From positions 1 through 64,000 of the forward strand of contig NZ_BLPF01000005.1 in NCBI RefSeq assembly GCF_011764425.1: 64,000 nucleotides of DNA. Direction: 5' to 3'. Shown here piece after piece: positions 1-10,857 of this stretch (its first letter is position 1; each line of letters begins with the position of its first letter). The DNA is from Phytohabitans houttuyneae. Its GTDB lineage: Bacteria > Actinomycetota > Actinomycetes > Mycobacteriales > Micromonosporaceae. The notes beneath the pieces were generated by a model. It had not been told where the DNA came from, made no database searches, and saw only the letters and a program-made list of their open reading frames with translations. Position numbers and translations under genes: made by a program.

Positions 1-36
1 TGGACGTTGACACGCCTGAGGAGCACACTGGTTCCC

Positions 37-1145
37 ATGCGTGACGTTCTCGACGACCTGTTGCGCTGGTGGCAGGAAGGCCAACCGGTGGGGATGGCGA
101 CGGTCGTCGCCACGTGGAAGAGCGCGCCCCGCCCGCCCGGCGCGACAATGCTGGTCGGCGCCGACGGCACCGCGGTCGGCAGCGTCTCCGGCGGGTGCGT
201 CGAGGGCGCGGTCTACGAGCTGGCCACGGAGGCCATCGCCGACGGGGTGCCGCGCCTCCAGCGGTACGGGGTGAGCGACGACGACGCCTTCTCCGTCGGC
301 CTCACCTGCGGTGGCACGATCGAGCTCTTCGTGGAGCGGGTCGACCGGGAGACGTTCCCGTGGCTGGCGGGCGTGGCCGAGTCGATCGACAAGGGTGAGC
401 CGGTCGCGGTGCTCACCTGCATCGAAGGGCCGCCCGAGCGGCTGGGTCGGCACCTCGTGATCAGGCCCGGCGAGCGCGAGGGCACGCTCGGCTCCGCGCG
501 GCTGGACGACGCGGCCACCGACGACGGCCGCGGGCTGCTCGCCGCCGGTCGCGCCGGGGTGCTCCACTATGGACCCGACGGGCAGCGGCGGGGCAGCGGG
601 CTGAGCGTGCTGGTACGCGCGTACGCGCCACGCCCCGCATGGTCGTCTTCGGCGCCATCGACTTCGCGGCGGCGGTGGCCCGGATCGGCACGTTCCTCGG
701 CTACCGCGTGACGGTGTGCGACGCGCGGCCGGTGTTCGCGACGGCGAAGCGCTTCCCCGACGCGGACGAGGTGGTCGTCGACTGGCCGCACCGCTACCTG
801 GCCGGCGAGGCCGAGGCCGGGCGGCTCGACGAGCGCACGGTGGTGTGCGTGCTGACCCACGACCCGAAGTTCGACGTGCCGGTGCTGCAGGCCGCGCTCG
901 ACATGCCGCTCGCCTACGTGGGCGCGATGGGCTCCCGACGCACCCACGACGACCGCTTGGCGAGGCTGCGCGAGGCCGGGGTCGGCGAGGACGCACTGGC
1001 CCGGCTGGCCTCGCCGATCGGGCTCGACCTGGGCGCCCGCACGCCCGAGGAGACCGCGGTGAGCATCGCCGCCGAGATCATCGCCGCCCGCTGGGGCGGC
1101 CGCGGTGCCCGACTCTCCGAGACCACCGGCCGCATCCACAGCTAG
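37..1145 (+). pseudogene. XdhC-family molybdenum-cofactor insertion factor, split by a frameshift
   Basis: XdhC proteins bind molybdenum cofactor, protect its sulfurated form and load it into xanthine dehydrogenase, whose subunits are encoded at 5765-10590. Two frames are needed to read the family end to end. The N-terminal XdhC/CoxI domain (GSVSGGCVEGAV) runs to about base 632. The C-terminal Rossmann-like domain (VFGAIDFAAAVARIG, then VTVCDARPVFATAKRFP) continues in the next frame from about 636. Adding one C to the CCCC run at 633-636 restores a protein of about 369 residues, normal for the family. I start at ATG 37 (MRDVLDDLLRWW), which fits family N-termini better than TTG 7. The frameshift may be a sequence error; as written the product would lack the Rossmann domain. 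Confidence 0.85.
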
Positions 1146-1819
1146 CGGCCGCGGGTCCCGAAACACTACCGCAACACTTGCGGAATCCGGCCGCATTCAG
1201 TGCCGTCGCTGTTATGCATTTGCGCTGCTAGCCCGGCCTGTTGGCGCCGCCTGGCAGGCGTTGCCGGCTACCGATAGGTTTCCGGAAAACATTGACGCGC
1301 TTTGGGCACGGTGTGATACTCGCTATCCACTGGCGTCGATAGGCGCCAGTCGCACAGGCCCTCCTCGATGGGAGAGTGGCGTGGCGACTTCGGCGGTCGC
1401 CACGCCACGCCTGACCCGCGTCTCACTCCGGCCGCGGCAACGCTCCAGGCCGGTCGGTGGCCGTCCGCTGGGCGTGATGCTTCCGGCGTCGAGGTGGCAT
1501 CAGATCTGGGCTGCCGCGATGCCCGCCGTGGTCGGACCATGCCAGCCGCGCCCACATGCAGGCGACAGCGATGTGCTCGGCTCGTGCTCGCTGCGGGTGG
1601 TCGGCGCTGAACCGCAGCGACGCGGCCGAGCGGACGGCGCGCGTAACGGGCGTCGGTCACGGATCACACACCCGTCGAACGCCCCACTGGCGCGATGCTG
1701 GTCCAACTCGCCTAACCCGAAGGCGCCAGGATCGCCCCATCCCGCTGGACACGTGCCGCCCCGGCGTGATCATGGTGTTACTCGCATCGACCATGGCCTG
1801 TTTGCAATCTCGGGCGAGC

Positions 1820-2043
1820 TAGATGTGAGCTGCCGCTACGCCTGCGGTGCCGTCTCACCCTCCGTGGTCGCCCGGCTCAACCCAGGAGCCCGCTCCGACA
1901 GATCTTGGCAAGTTGGCGTCGAAATAACGCGCCAACTCACCAAGGTCTCGAAGCTCACACCGCCTGCACCCTGATCGGCAGTCACGGACCGCGACGAGGG
2001 CGGACTCGCGCACTCCCGCCTCGAAATGATCTGCGGAGCACAG
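1820..2043 (+). repeat. Interspersed repeat family A, copy A1
   Basis: This segment matches 61979-62217 in the same orientation and 29872-30106 inverted. Shared landmarks in order are GTGAGCTGCCGCT, CAGATCTTGGCAAGTTGG, an AACTCACCAAG core, and a distal GATCTGC block. The proximal hairpin CCGC-7-GCGG is kept while the loop bases differ between copies (TACGCCT here, TGTGCCT in A3). No coding capacity is apparent. The family is described under findings. Confidence 0.8.
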
Positions 2044-2167
2044 GTCGACGCGGCGGTGGTGCCACTAGCCGGCCCGGGGCCTGAGTTGCGAAGCCGGCCG
2101 CCGTAAGCGAACGGGCTCACGCCCAGCGAGTTGAACGGAAGGCTGGCGGGGGAACGCGGGAACTGCG

Positions 2168-2275
2168 CCGCGCGGACCCGGCAGCGGAGGCCGGGGGGTT
2201 CGGCGAGCGCTAGCGAGCCGCCGGCCGTAGCGGTGCCCGCGGGAGCATGCGGTCCGCAGCTGACGCGGACGGGGG
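2168..2275 (+). repeat. Interspersed repeat family C, copy C1
   Basis: About 105 bases that are nearly identical to 30577-30684 and, inverted, to 50219-50321. Landmarks are CGCGGACCCGGCAGCGGAGG, GCGAGCCGCCGGCC, CCCGCGGGAGC and GCGGTCCGCAG. It has no relationship to families A and B that I can see. It lies in a gene-free gap. Confidence 0.8.
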
Positions 2276-2293
2276 CAAATAAGCGACGCCGCG

Positions 2294-2353
2294 GAAAAGC
2301 GGACCGTGGGCAGAAAGCGGACCGGGAAGGCGGACCGGGCGCAAAAGCGGACA
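2294..2353 (+). repeat. Degenerate short tandem repeat (AAAGCGGACCG unit)
   Basis: Four imperfect copies of a unit containing AAAGCGGACCG or GGCGGACCGG follow one another with spacing of roughly 14 to 19 bases. The array lies directly downstream of repeat C1 and about 30 bases from the pucR stop codon. It is too short and irregular for a CRISPR array. Function unknown. Confidence 0.6.
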
Positions 2354-2385
2354 GGGACCGATAGACGACCCGGGGAAAGGCGCCG

Positions 2386-3900
2386 CTAGCGGGACAGGCG
2401 GAGGGCGAGGAAGAAGTCGACCCGGTCCTCGAAGCGGCCCAGGTCGCGGCCGGTCAGGGCCTCTACGCGGCCGATGCGGTAGCGCAGCGTGTTGACGTGG
2501 ACGTGCAGGCGTTCCGCGCACCGGCTCCACGAGCCGCCGCACTCCAAGAACTCGGCCAGCGTGCGGACCAGGTCCGCGTCGTGGGCCTCGTCGTACGCGG
2601 ACAGCGGGCCTAACAGGCGTTCGCGGAAGGCTTCGCGGGCGTCGGCCGGTACGCGGGCCAGGAGCAGTTGGTGTGAGGCCAGCTCGGTCGAGCAGACCAG
2701 CGTGGTGCGGCCCTGTGCGGAGCGGTGCGCGTGGCGTGCCTCCGCGACCGCGCCGGGCAGGGTGGCCACGCCGATCGCGGGCGCGCTCACCCCGATGGTC
2801 AGCTTGCCGGGGCCCAGGCCGGGCGCGAGCGCGTCGAGGGCGGCGCGGAGCGTGGAGGGCACGTCGCGGTCGGCGGTCACGATGCCCAGCACGGTCTGGT
2901 CGGGCAGCTGGGTGACGGCCGCGTGCGGGGTGACCGCGTGCAGCGCCTCCTCCAGCACCGCGACGGTCAGGTCGGGCGGTGTGCGCAGGCCGGTCAGGTC
3001 GGCCGCCACCGCCACGAACGTCGACTCCGGGTCCAGCCCGCACGACTGCACGCCGGCGCGCAGGTCGGCCGCGCCCGCGCCGCTCGCCAGCTGGCGGCCG
3101 AGGCTGTCGGCGAGGCGGCGTTCCACGCGTACCACCTCGTCGAGCTGGGCGCGCTCCAGTGCGACGAGGCTGACCAGCTCGTCGGCGCCGTCGGGCAGGC
3201 CGGACGGCGACCGCGGGTCGGAGGGGAACGCCACGAACCAGGACGCCAGCCGGTGCTCGGGGCGTCCGGGCACGCCGACCAGCACATACCGCCCGTCGCC
3301 CGCCGTCGTGGGCAGCCTCGTGGCCGCCAGGAAGGCGCGGGCCAGCTCGCCGCCGGGCGGTGCGGCCTCCGTGCCGGCGACGGGGCGGCCGGTCGGTGAG
3401 TACACCCAGCAGGCCAGGCCGAGGTCGGCGGCGACGGGTGGGAGCAGGTCGGCCAGGCGGGCACCCGCGGCCATCGCGGCCACGAGGCCTCTTTGCCGCC
3501 CGAGTACCGTGGCGAGCCCGCTGGCGCGCTGCGCCCACAGGGACGGGTCGACCGCGTCGACGATCTCCCGGAACGACACCTCGACCGGCACCTCGAAGAG
3601 CGGGACGCCGTGGCGGGCGCACGCCTCGACGAGGTCGGACGGCACTGTGCCGAAGACCGCGTCGCCCGCGCCGATCGCGGTGACCCGCGCGGCGGCGCAC
3701 GCGGCCACGAACGCCTCGGAGTCCTCGGAACCGCGCCGCCACACCATGCCGGTCAGCACGATCTCGCCGCCGGCCAGGTAGCGGCGAGGGTCGGGGAGGT
3801 CCGTGACGTACACGCGGGTGACCGGGCGGTCACGCCCTTCTGCGCCCGTGAGCAGGGCAAGCTTCAGCCGAGGCTGGTCGAGCACCTCGCGCAGCAGCAT
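2386..3900 (-). CDS. pucR: PucR-family transcriptional regulator of purine catabolism
   Basis: Probable regulator of the adjacent divergent urate/xanthine genes. The 504-residue protein has the PucR layout: an N-terminal purine-catabolism regulatory domain at about residues 5-125 (LTGAEGRDRPVTRVYVTDLP), a middle region resembling CdaR/GGDEF-like segments, and a C-terminal PucR-type helix-turn-helix in the last 60 residues (LAEFLECGGSWSRCAERLHV then HVNTLRYRIGRVEALTG). The start is ATG 3900. B. subtilis PucR governs the analogous puc genes; that this protein does the same here is inferred from family and position. A 12-bp palindrome lies in the divergent intergenic region (see 3926-3948). Whether it activates or represses cannot be told from sequence. 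Confidence 0.88.
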   Translation of the reverse strand: MLLREVLDQPRLKLALLTGAEGRDRPVTRVYVTDLPDPRRYLAGGEIVLTGMVWRRGSEDSEAFVAACAAARVTAIGAGDAVFGTVPSDLVEACARHGVPLFEVPVEVSFREIVDAVDPSLWAQRASGLATVLGRQRGLVAAMAAGARLADLLPPVAADLGLACWVYSPTGRPVAGTEAAPPGGELARAFLAATRLPTTAGDGRYVLVGVPGRPEHRLASWFVAFPSDPRSPSGLPDGADELVSLVALERAQLDEVVRVERRLADSLGRQLASGAGAADLRAGVQSCGLDPESTFVAVAADLTGLRTPPDLTVAVLEEALHAVTPHAAVTQLPDQTVLGIVTADRDVPSTLRAALDALAPGLGPGKLTIGVSAPAIGVATLPGAVAEARHAHRSAQGRTTLVCSTELASHQLLLARVPADAREAFRERLLGPLSAYDEAHDADLVRTLAEFLECGGSWSRCAERLHVHVNTLRYRIGRVEALTGRDLGRFEDRVDFFLALRLSR

Positions 3901-3925
3901 CGCTCACGTCTCCTAGCCGGCACTT

Positions 3926-3948
3926 GTAGGAACCTACGAAAACCCTAC
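3926..3948. promoter_or_regulatory. Candidate operator in the pucR-uraD intergenic region
   Basis: A perfect 12-bp palindrome GTAGGAACCTAC at 3926-3937 is followed by a third half-site CCTAC at 3944-3948. It sits about 25 bases upstream of the pucR start and about 150 bases upstream of uraD. Position makes it a candidate PucR site; binding is not shown. Confidence 0.4.
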
Positions 3949-4091
3949 GGCCCGCATGTTGCGGTTTCGGTGTCAACGCCGGTTCATGGCCGGTTGACGG
4001 ACTGGTGTACTAGCCGAATGAGCGAGAGGCGCGAGGCTACGGGCCGTGCCCACGGCGGTGGACGAGCGCCGAGCGACGGTGCGGGGTAGGC

Positions 4092-4586
4092 ATGGCGTCC
4101 GATCTCGCCGATTTCAATGCGCTGCCAGCCGCGGAGGCCGAGCGGGAGCTTCTCGCGTGCTGCGCCGCACCCGCCTGGGCGAAGGCGGTCGCGGGCGGGC
4201 GGCCGTACCCCGACCGGATGGCGCTGCGGGCGGCTGGCGACGCCGCCGCACGGGCACTGACCTGGCCGGACGTGGTGCTGGCCCTGTCCGCGCACCCGCG
4301 CATCGGGGAGCGACCGGCCGGCGAGGGGCGGGAGGCCGCCTGGTCGCGGCGGGAGCAGGCGGGGGCGGACGACCCGTCGGTGGCGGCGGCGCTGGTGGCG
4401 GCCAACCGGGAGTACGAGGAGAGGTTCGGGCACGTGTTCCTGATCTTCGCGAGCGGCAAGAGCGCGTCCGAGATGCTCGCGGCGGCGCGCGCCCGGCTGG
4501 CACATGACGAGGCGGCCGAGCGTCCCGTCGTGCAGGAGGAGCTGCGCAAGATCGCGCTCCTGCGCCTGGAGAGGCTCGTGCCGTGA
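4092..4586 (+). CDS. uraD: OHCU decarboxylase (2-oxo-4-hydroxy-4-carboxy-5-ureidoimidazoline decarboxylase)
   Basis: Catalyses the last step from urate to S-allantoin, decarboxylating the product of 5-hydroxyisourate hydrolase. The 164-residue protein has normal UraD length and carries the family motifs HPRIGE (catalytic histidine region) near residue 75 and SRREQAG near residue 92, followed by [20 protein letters not shown]. It is first in a tightly packed operon: its TGA overlaps the GTG of uraH by four bases, and uricase follows. The start ATG 4092 gives the expected family N-terminus (DLADFNALP). All neighbours belong to the same pathway, so the assignment is firm. Confidence 0.93.
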   Translation: MASDLADFNALPAAEAERELLACCAAPAWAKAVAGGRPYPDRMALRAAGDAAARALTWPDVVLALSAHPRIGERPAGEGREAAWSRREQAGADDPSVAAALVAANREYEERFGHVFLIFASGKSASEMLAAARARLAHDEAAERPVVQEELRKIALLRLERLVP

Positions 4587-4908
4587 GCCTGTCCACGCAC
4601 GTACTCGACAACGCGACGGGGGAGCCCGCGCGGGGGTGCCGGTGCGGCTGGAACGGCGGGACGGTGACGGCTGGGCGACCGTCGCCGCCGGCCGCACCGA
4701 CACTGACGGGCGCCTGCGCGACTGGGTGCCCGCCGAGGCGTGGGGCGCGGGTGCGTACCGGCTTGTCTTCGACACCGCAGCCCACCTCGGACCCGGCGCG
4801 TTCTTTCCGGAGGTGGCGGTGGTCTTCCAGGTGGCGGACGCGGCGCGCCACCACCACGTGCCGCTGCTGCTGAGCCCCTTTGGCTACACGACCTACCGGG
4901 GGAGTTGA
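4583..4908 (+). pseudogene. uraH: 5-hydroxyisourate hydrolase, apparently frameshifted
   Basis: Transthyretin-like enzyme that hydrolyses 5-hydroxyisourate, the uricase product, to OHCU. The N-terminus ([15 protein letters not shown]) is read from GTG 4583, whose codon overlaps the uraD stop. The rest ([19 protein letters not shown] to the signature C-terminus YRGS) is in another frame. Restoring one G in the GGGGG run at 4632-4636 joins them into a protein of about 108 residues, normal for the family. As given, the frame runs into out-of-frame sequence and the YRGS active-site tail is lost. The surrounding genes are intact in organisation, so an indel error is the simplest reading; real inactivation is the alternative. 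Confidence 0.85.
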
Positions 4909-4913
4909 GGGTT

Positions 4914-5765
4914 ATGGGGATCGTGCTGGGACCCAACCGGTACGGCAAGGCGGAGACCCGCGTCGTCCGGGTGGTGCGCGACGGCGAGCGGCACGAGCTG
5001 CGCGACCTCAACGTGAGCGTGGCGCTCGCGGGTGACCTCGACGCCACCCACCTGACCGGCGACAACGCGGGCGTGCTGCCCACCGACACCCAGAAAAACA
5101 CGGTGTACGCGTTTGCCAAGGAGCATGGCATCGACCAGCCCGAGGACTTCGCGCTGCGGCTGGCCCGCCACTTCGTGTCGAGCCAGCCGACCATCCACAG
5201 TGCCCGCGTCCACATCGAACAGTACGGGTGGCGCCGCCTCGGCCCGCACTCGTTCCAGCGCGACGGCGCCGAGACGCGCACCGCGACGGTCACCGTGGAC
5301 GGTGCCGGCGAGTGGGTGGTGGCCGGCCTCGCCGACCTCGTGCTGCTCAACTCGACCGACTCGGAGTTCTGGGGTTACGTGAAGGACCCGTACACCACGC
5401 TGCCGGAGACCAAGGACCGCGTGCTCGCCACGGAGGTGTCCGCGCGCTGGCGCTTCGCCGGGCCGGCCGACTGGGCGGCCTCGTACGAGGGGGTGAAGGC
5501 GGCGCTGGTGGCGGCGTTCGTGGAGACGTACAGCTTCTCGCTGCAGCAGACGCTCTACGCGATGGGGCGGCGGGTGCTGGAGGAGCGGCCCGAGGTGGTG
5601 GAGGTGCGGCTGGCGCTGCCCAACAAGCACCACCTGCTGGTCGACCTGGCGCCGTTCGGGCTGGACAACCCCAACGAGGTATTCGTCGCGGCCGACCGCC
5701 CGTACGGGCTGATCGAGGGCACGGTCCTGCGATCCGACGCGCTTTCGTACGACGGGGCGTTCTGA
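4914..5765 (+). CDS. pucL: Urate oxidase (factor-independent urate hydroxylase)
   Basis: Cofactor-independent oxidation of urate to 5-hydroxyisourate, with hydrogen peroxide released. The 283-residue protein has the two uricase (T-fold) repeats. Near the N-terminus is RYGKAETRVVRV with the catalytic lysine at about residue 12. GDNAGVLPTDTQKNTVYAFA carries the conserved threonine of the catalytic pair, and LPNKHHLLVDLAPFGLDNPN is close to the C-terminus. ATG 4914 follows the uraH stop by five bases, and the TGA overlaps the ATG of pucC by one base (TGATG), so translation is probably coupled. All key motifs are present. Confidence 0.94.
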   Translation: MGIVLGPNRYGKAETRVVRVVRDGERHELRDLNVSVALAGDLDATHLTGDNAGVLPTDTQKNTVYAFAKEHGIDQPEDFALRLARHFVSSQPTIHSARVHIEQYGWRRLGPHSFQRDGAETRTATVTVDGAGEWVVAGLADLVLLNSTDSEFWGYVKDPYTTLPETKDRVLATEVSARWRFAGPADWAASYEGVKAALVAAFVETYSFSLQQTLYAMGRRVLEERPEVVEVRLALPNKHHLLVDLAPFGLDNPNEVFVAADRPYGLIEGTVLRSDALSYDGAF

Positions 5766-6613
5766 TGGACTTCCTGCGACCGTCCACATGGGAGGAAGCG
5801 CTGGCCGCCAAGGCGGCGCATCCGGAGGCCGTGCCGATCGCCGGCGGTACCGACGTGATGGTCGAGCTGAACTTCGACCGCCGCCGCCCGCCCGCGCTGA
5901 TCGACCTGACCCGGGTGGCGGCGCTCGGCGAGTGGGGCACGGACGGCGACGAGCTGCGGGTCGGTGCCGGCGTGCCGTACCGGCGGATCATCGAGGAGCT
6001 CGGCGACGCGCTGCCGGGGCTGGCGATGGCGTCCCGCACGGTCGGCTCGCCGCAGATCCGCAACCGCGGGACGGTCGGCGGCAACCTCGGCTCCGCGTCC
6101 CCGGCCGGCGACGCCCACCCGCCCCTGCTCGCCGCCGGCGCCGAGATCGAGCTGGCGTCGGTGCGCGGCACCCGGCGGGTACCCGCGAAGGAGTTCTTCG
6201 TCGGGCCGAAGCGCAGCGTGCTCGCGCCCGACGAGCTGATCGCGGCGTTCCGGGTGCGTCCCACCGCGGGCGCCGAGCAGTTCGCGAAGATCGGCACCCG
6301 CAACGCGATGGTGATCGCGGTCTGCTCGTTCGCCCTGGTGCTCGACGGCGCGGCGCGGCGCGTCGGCACCGGCATCGGCTCGGCCGCGCCCACCCCGCTG
6401 CGGGCAACGGCGGCCGAGGAGTTCCTCGCGGCGGAGCTCGACTGGGAGTCGCGGGCGCCGGTGCCGGTCGCGGTGGCGGCCGAGTTCGCGCGGCTTGTCG
6501 CGGCGGCCGCCACGCCGATCGACGACGTGCGCGGCACGGCCGCGTACCGGCGGCACGCGCTGTCGGTGCTCGCCCGCCGCACGCTCACCTGGGCCTGGGG
6601 AGGAATGCGATGA
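5765..6613 (+). CDS. pucC: Xanthine dehydrogenase FAD-binding subunit
   Basis: Flavin subunit that passes electrons from the iron-sulfur subunit to NAD or another acceptor during hypoxanthine/xanthine oxidation. The 282-residue protein shows the CO-dehydrogenase-flavoprotein fold: PIAGGTDVMVELN near residue 25, the FAD-contacting IRNRGTVGGNLGSASPAGD near residue 98, and a C-terminal CO_deh_flav_C region from about 170. The ATG overlaps the uricase stop, and its own TGA overlaps the next ATG (ATGA at 6610). Gene order FAD subunit, Fe-S subunit, deaminase, Mo subunit indicates one transcript. It could in principle serve another molybdenum hydroxylase, but the urate context makes xanthine dehydrogenase much the best call. 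Confidence 0.9.
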   Translation: MDFLRPSTWEEALAAKAAHPEAVPIAGGTDVMVELNFDRRRPPALIDLTRVAALGEWGTDGDELRVGAGVPYRRIIEELGDALPGLAMASRTVGSPQIRNRGTVGGNLGSASPAGDAHPPLLAAGAEIELASVRGTRRVPAKEFFVGPKRSVLAPDELIAAFRVRPTAGAEQFAKIGTRNAMVIAVCSFALVLDGAARRVGTGIGSAAPTPLRATAAEEFLAAELDWESRAPVPVAVAAEFARLVAAAATPIDDVRGTAAYRRHALSVLARRTLTWAWGGMR

Positions 6614-7053
6614 GGGTCAACTGCACGATCAACGGCGAGAAGCGCCAGGCCGACGACGTGTGGCCGGGCGAGAGCCTGCTCTACGTGCTCCGCGAGCGGC
6701 TCGGGCTCCCCGGCTCGAAAAACGCCTGCGAGCAGGGGGAGTGCGGCTCGTGCACGGTGTACCTGGACGGCACCCCGGTCTGCTCCTGCCTCGTCGCCGC
6801 CGGGCAGGCGGAGGGGCGTGACGTGGTGACGGTGGAGGGGCTGGAGTTCGGGCGGGTGCAGGAGGCGTTCCTTTCGGCCGGTGCCGTGCAGTGCGGCTTC
6901 TGCACGCCGGGGCTGGTCGTCGCGGTGCACGACCTGCTGGCGCGCAACGACAAGCCCAGCGACCCGGACATACGTGAGGCGCTGGCGGGCAACCTGTGCA
7001 GATGCACGGGCTACGAGAAGATCCTCGACGCGGTACGGCTGGCGGCTCGATGA
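6610..7053 (+). CDS. pucE: Xanthine dehydrogenase 2Fe-2S subunit
   Basis: Small 147-residue electron-transfer subunit with two [2Fe-2S] clusters. The plant-ferredoxin-type cluster motif is CEQGECGSC (C-x4-C-x2-C), with a later cysteine in PVCSC. The second, four-helix-bundle cluster is CGFC followed about 31 residues later by CRC. Length and motif order are typical of the small subunit of molybdenum hydroxylases. The start ATG 6610 overlaps the pucC stop and the stop overlaps the ATG of the deaminase gene at 7050, consistent with coupled translation in the purine operon. Confidence 0.93.
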   Translation: MRVNCTINGEKRQADDVWPGESLLYVLRERLGLPGSKNACEQGECGSCTVYLDGTPVCSCLVAAGQAEGRDVVTVEGLEFGRVQEAFLSAGAVQCGFCTPGLVVAVHDLLARNDKPSDPDIREALAGNLCRCTGYEKILDAVRLAAR

Positions 7054-8380
7054 TCGTCATCGAGGGGTGCGCGGTCGCGACCGCCGACGCGGACGGCACG
7101 GAGTTCACCACCGGGCACGTCGCGGTCGATGGTGACCGGATCGTCGCGGTCGGCGCGGGGCGCTACCCGGGCGAGGGGGAGCGGGTCGACGGCACCGGGT
7201 GCCTCGCCACGCCGGGCCTGGTCAACACCCACCACCACCTGTACCAGTGGGCCACCCGCGGCCTCGCCCAGCAGGAAAACCTCTTCGGGTGGCTCACCGA
7301 GCTGTACCCGATCTGGGCCCGCCTCGACGAGGAGGTGGTGGCGGCCACCTCCGCGGCCGGGCTGGGCTGGCTTGCGCTGTCCGGCTGCACGACGAGCACG
7401 GACCACCATTACGTGTACCCCTCCGGGGTGGGCGACCTCATGGCGGCGCAGGTGGCCGCGGCGGGTGAGATCGGGCTGCGCTTCCATCCGTGCCGCGGCT
7501 CGATGGACCTCGGCGCCTCCGCCGGCGGGCTGCCGCCGGACGAGATCGTCGAGGACACCGAGGCCGCGCTGGCCGCGACCGAGGAGGCGATCAACCGCTT
7601 CCACGACCCGTCGCCGGGCGCGATGGTGCGGATCGCGGTGGCGCCCTGCTCGCCGTTCTCGGTGACCGGCAAGCTGATGAGCGAGTCGGCCGCGCTAGCC
7701 CGCCGCCGCGGCGTGCGGCTGCACACCCACCTCGCCGAGACGGCCGAGGAGGAGGAGTACTGCCGGGAGAAGTTCGGCTGCACCCCGGTCGAGTACGCGG
7801 AACGGCTCGGCTGGCTCGGCGACGACGTGTGGCTGGCGCACGCGGTGCACCTCGACGCGGACGCGGTGGCCGCGTTCGGCGCGTCCGGCACCGGCGTCGC
7901 GCACTGCCCGAGCTCCAACGCGCGGCTGGGCGCCGGCGTGGCACCCGTGCCTGACCTGCTCGCCGCCGGCGCCCCGGTCGGGCTCGGCGTCGACGGCGCG
8001 GCCTCGCAGGAGGGTGGTCAGCTCGGCGCCGAGCTGCGCATGGCCCTCTACGCGGCGCGGCTGCGCGGCGGCCACGACGCCCTCACCGCACGCCAGGCCC
8101 TCGCGCTCGGCACGATCGGCGGGGCGCGGTGCCTGGGCCGGGCGGACGAGCTGGGCTCGCTGGAGCCCGGCAAGCTCGCCGACGTGGCGCTGTGGCGCAT
8201 CGACGACCTCGGCCACGCCGGCATCGACGACCCGGTGGCCGCGCTGGTGTTCGGCCCACCGGCCACTGTGGAACTGCTGCTGGTCGGTGGCCGGCCGGTG
8301 GTGGAGCGGGGCGAGCTGCGCACCGCCGACACCCGGGAGCTGGCCCGCCGCGGCGTCCGCGCGCACGAAAGGCTCGTCAA

Positions 8381-8384
<4 letters not shown>
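7050..8384 (+). CDS. 8-oxoguanine deaminase (amidohydrolase superfamily)
   Basis: Predicted to deaminate 8-oxoguanine to urate, feeding the uricase directly downstream in the pathway. The 444-residue protein has the amidohydrolase metal-site motifs: NTHHHLYQW near residue 60, HTHLAET near 230, HAVHLD near 270 and GVDGAASQEGGQ near 315. The segment NLFGWLTELYPIWARL is characteristic of the 8-oxoguanine deaminase branch (EC 3.5.4.32) rather than guanine deaminase or chlorohydrolases. The start ATG 7050 overlaps the pucE stop, and the stop overlaps the pucD ATG at 8381. Its insertion between the Fe-S and Mo subunit genes supports a purine substrate. Substrate identity rests on family resemblance plus context. 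Confidence 0.86.
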
Positions 8385-10590
<2,206 letters not shown>

Positions 10591-10857
10591 ACGGCATCTG
10601 TAGTCGCGCGGTTACCGTGGGCAGGCCCGGCGGGTTCGTTATGTACCGACGGTTTCGGACCGCAGCGCCCGGTTAGCGCCCCCTTATGCGTCCCTTAAGA
10701 CACGCAGGACTTCCAAACTCGGTTCAACCAAGTTCGACCCCCGGTACGTACACGTGGGGCGGAGACGTCTGCGTGAAGCGAGGTGAGCACCCGATGCAGT
10801 GAGCGCGATCAGACCGGGTGAAGGGCAAGTCACTAGGTTGTGGAAGGTCGGTAAGTC

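Larger units (their letters stand above)
1146..2385. other. 1.24-kb gene-free interval containing repeats
   Basis: No open frame here has the codon pattern or domain content of a gene. The interval holds one copy of repeat family A (1820-2043), one copy of family C (2168-2275) and a short degenerate tandem repeat (2294-2353). Bases 1146-1800 contain nothing I can identify. The interval separates the XdhC gene from the convergent pucR gene. Confidence 0.6.

Noticed and set aside
1105-1974. Plus-strand open frame covering repeat A1
   Set aside because: Overlaps the repeat, has no start signal, no family, and an amino-acid composition typical of non-coding GC-rich DNA.
2294-2353. Possible CRISPR array
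   Set aside because: Only four irregular short units with no unique spacers and no cas genes.
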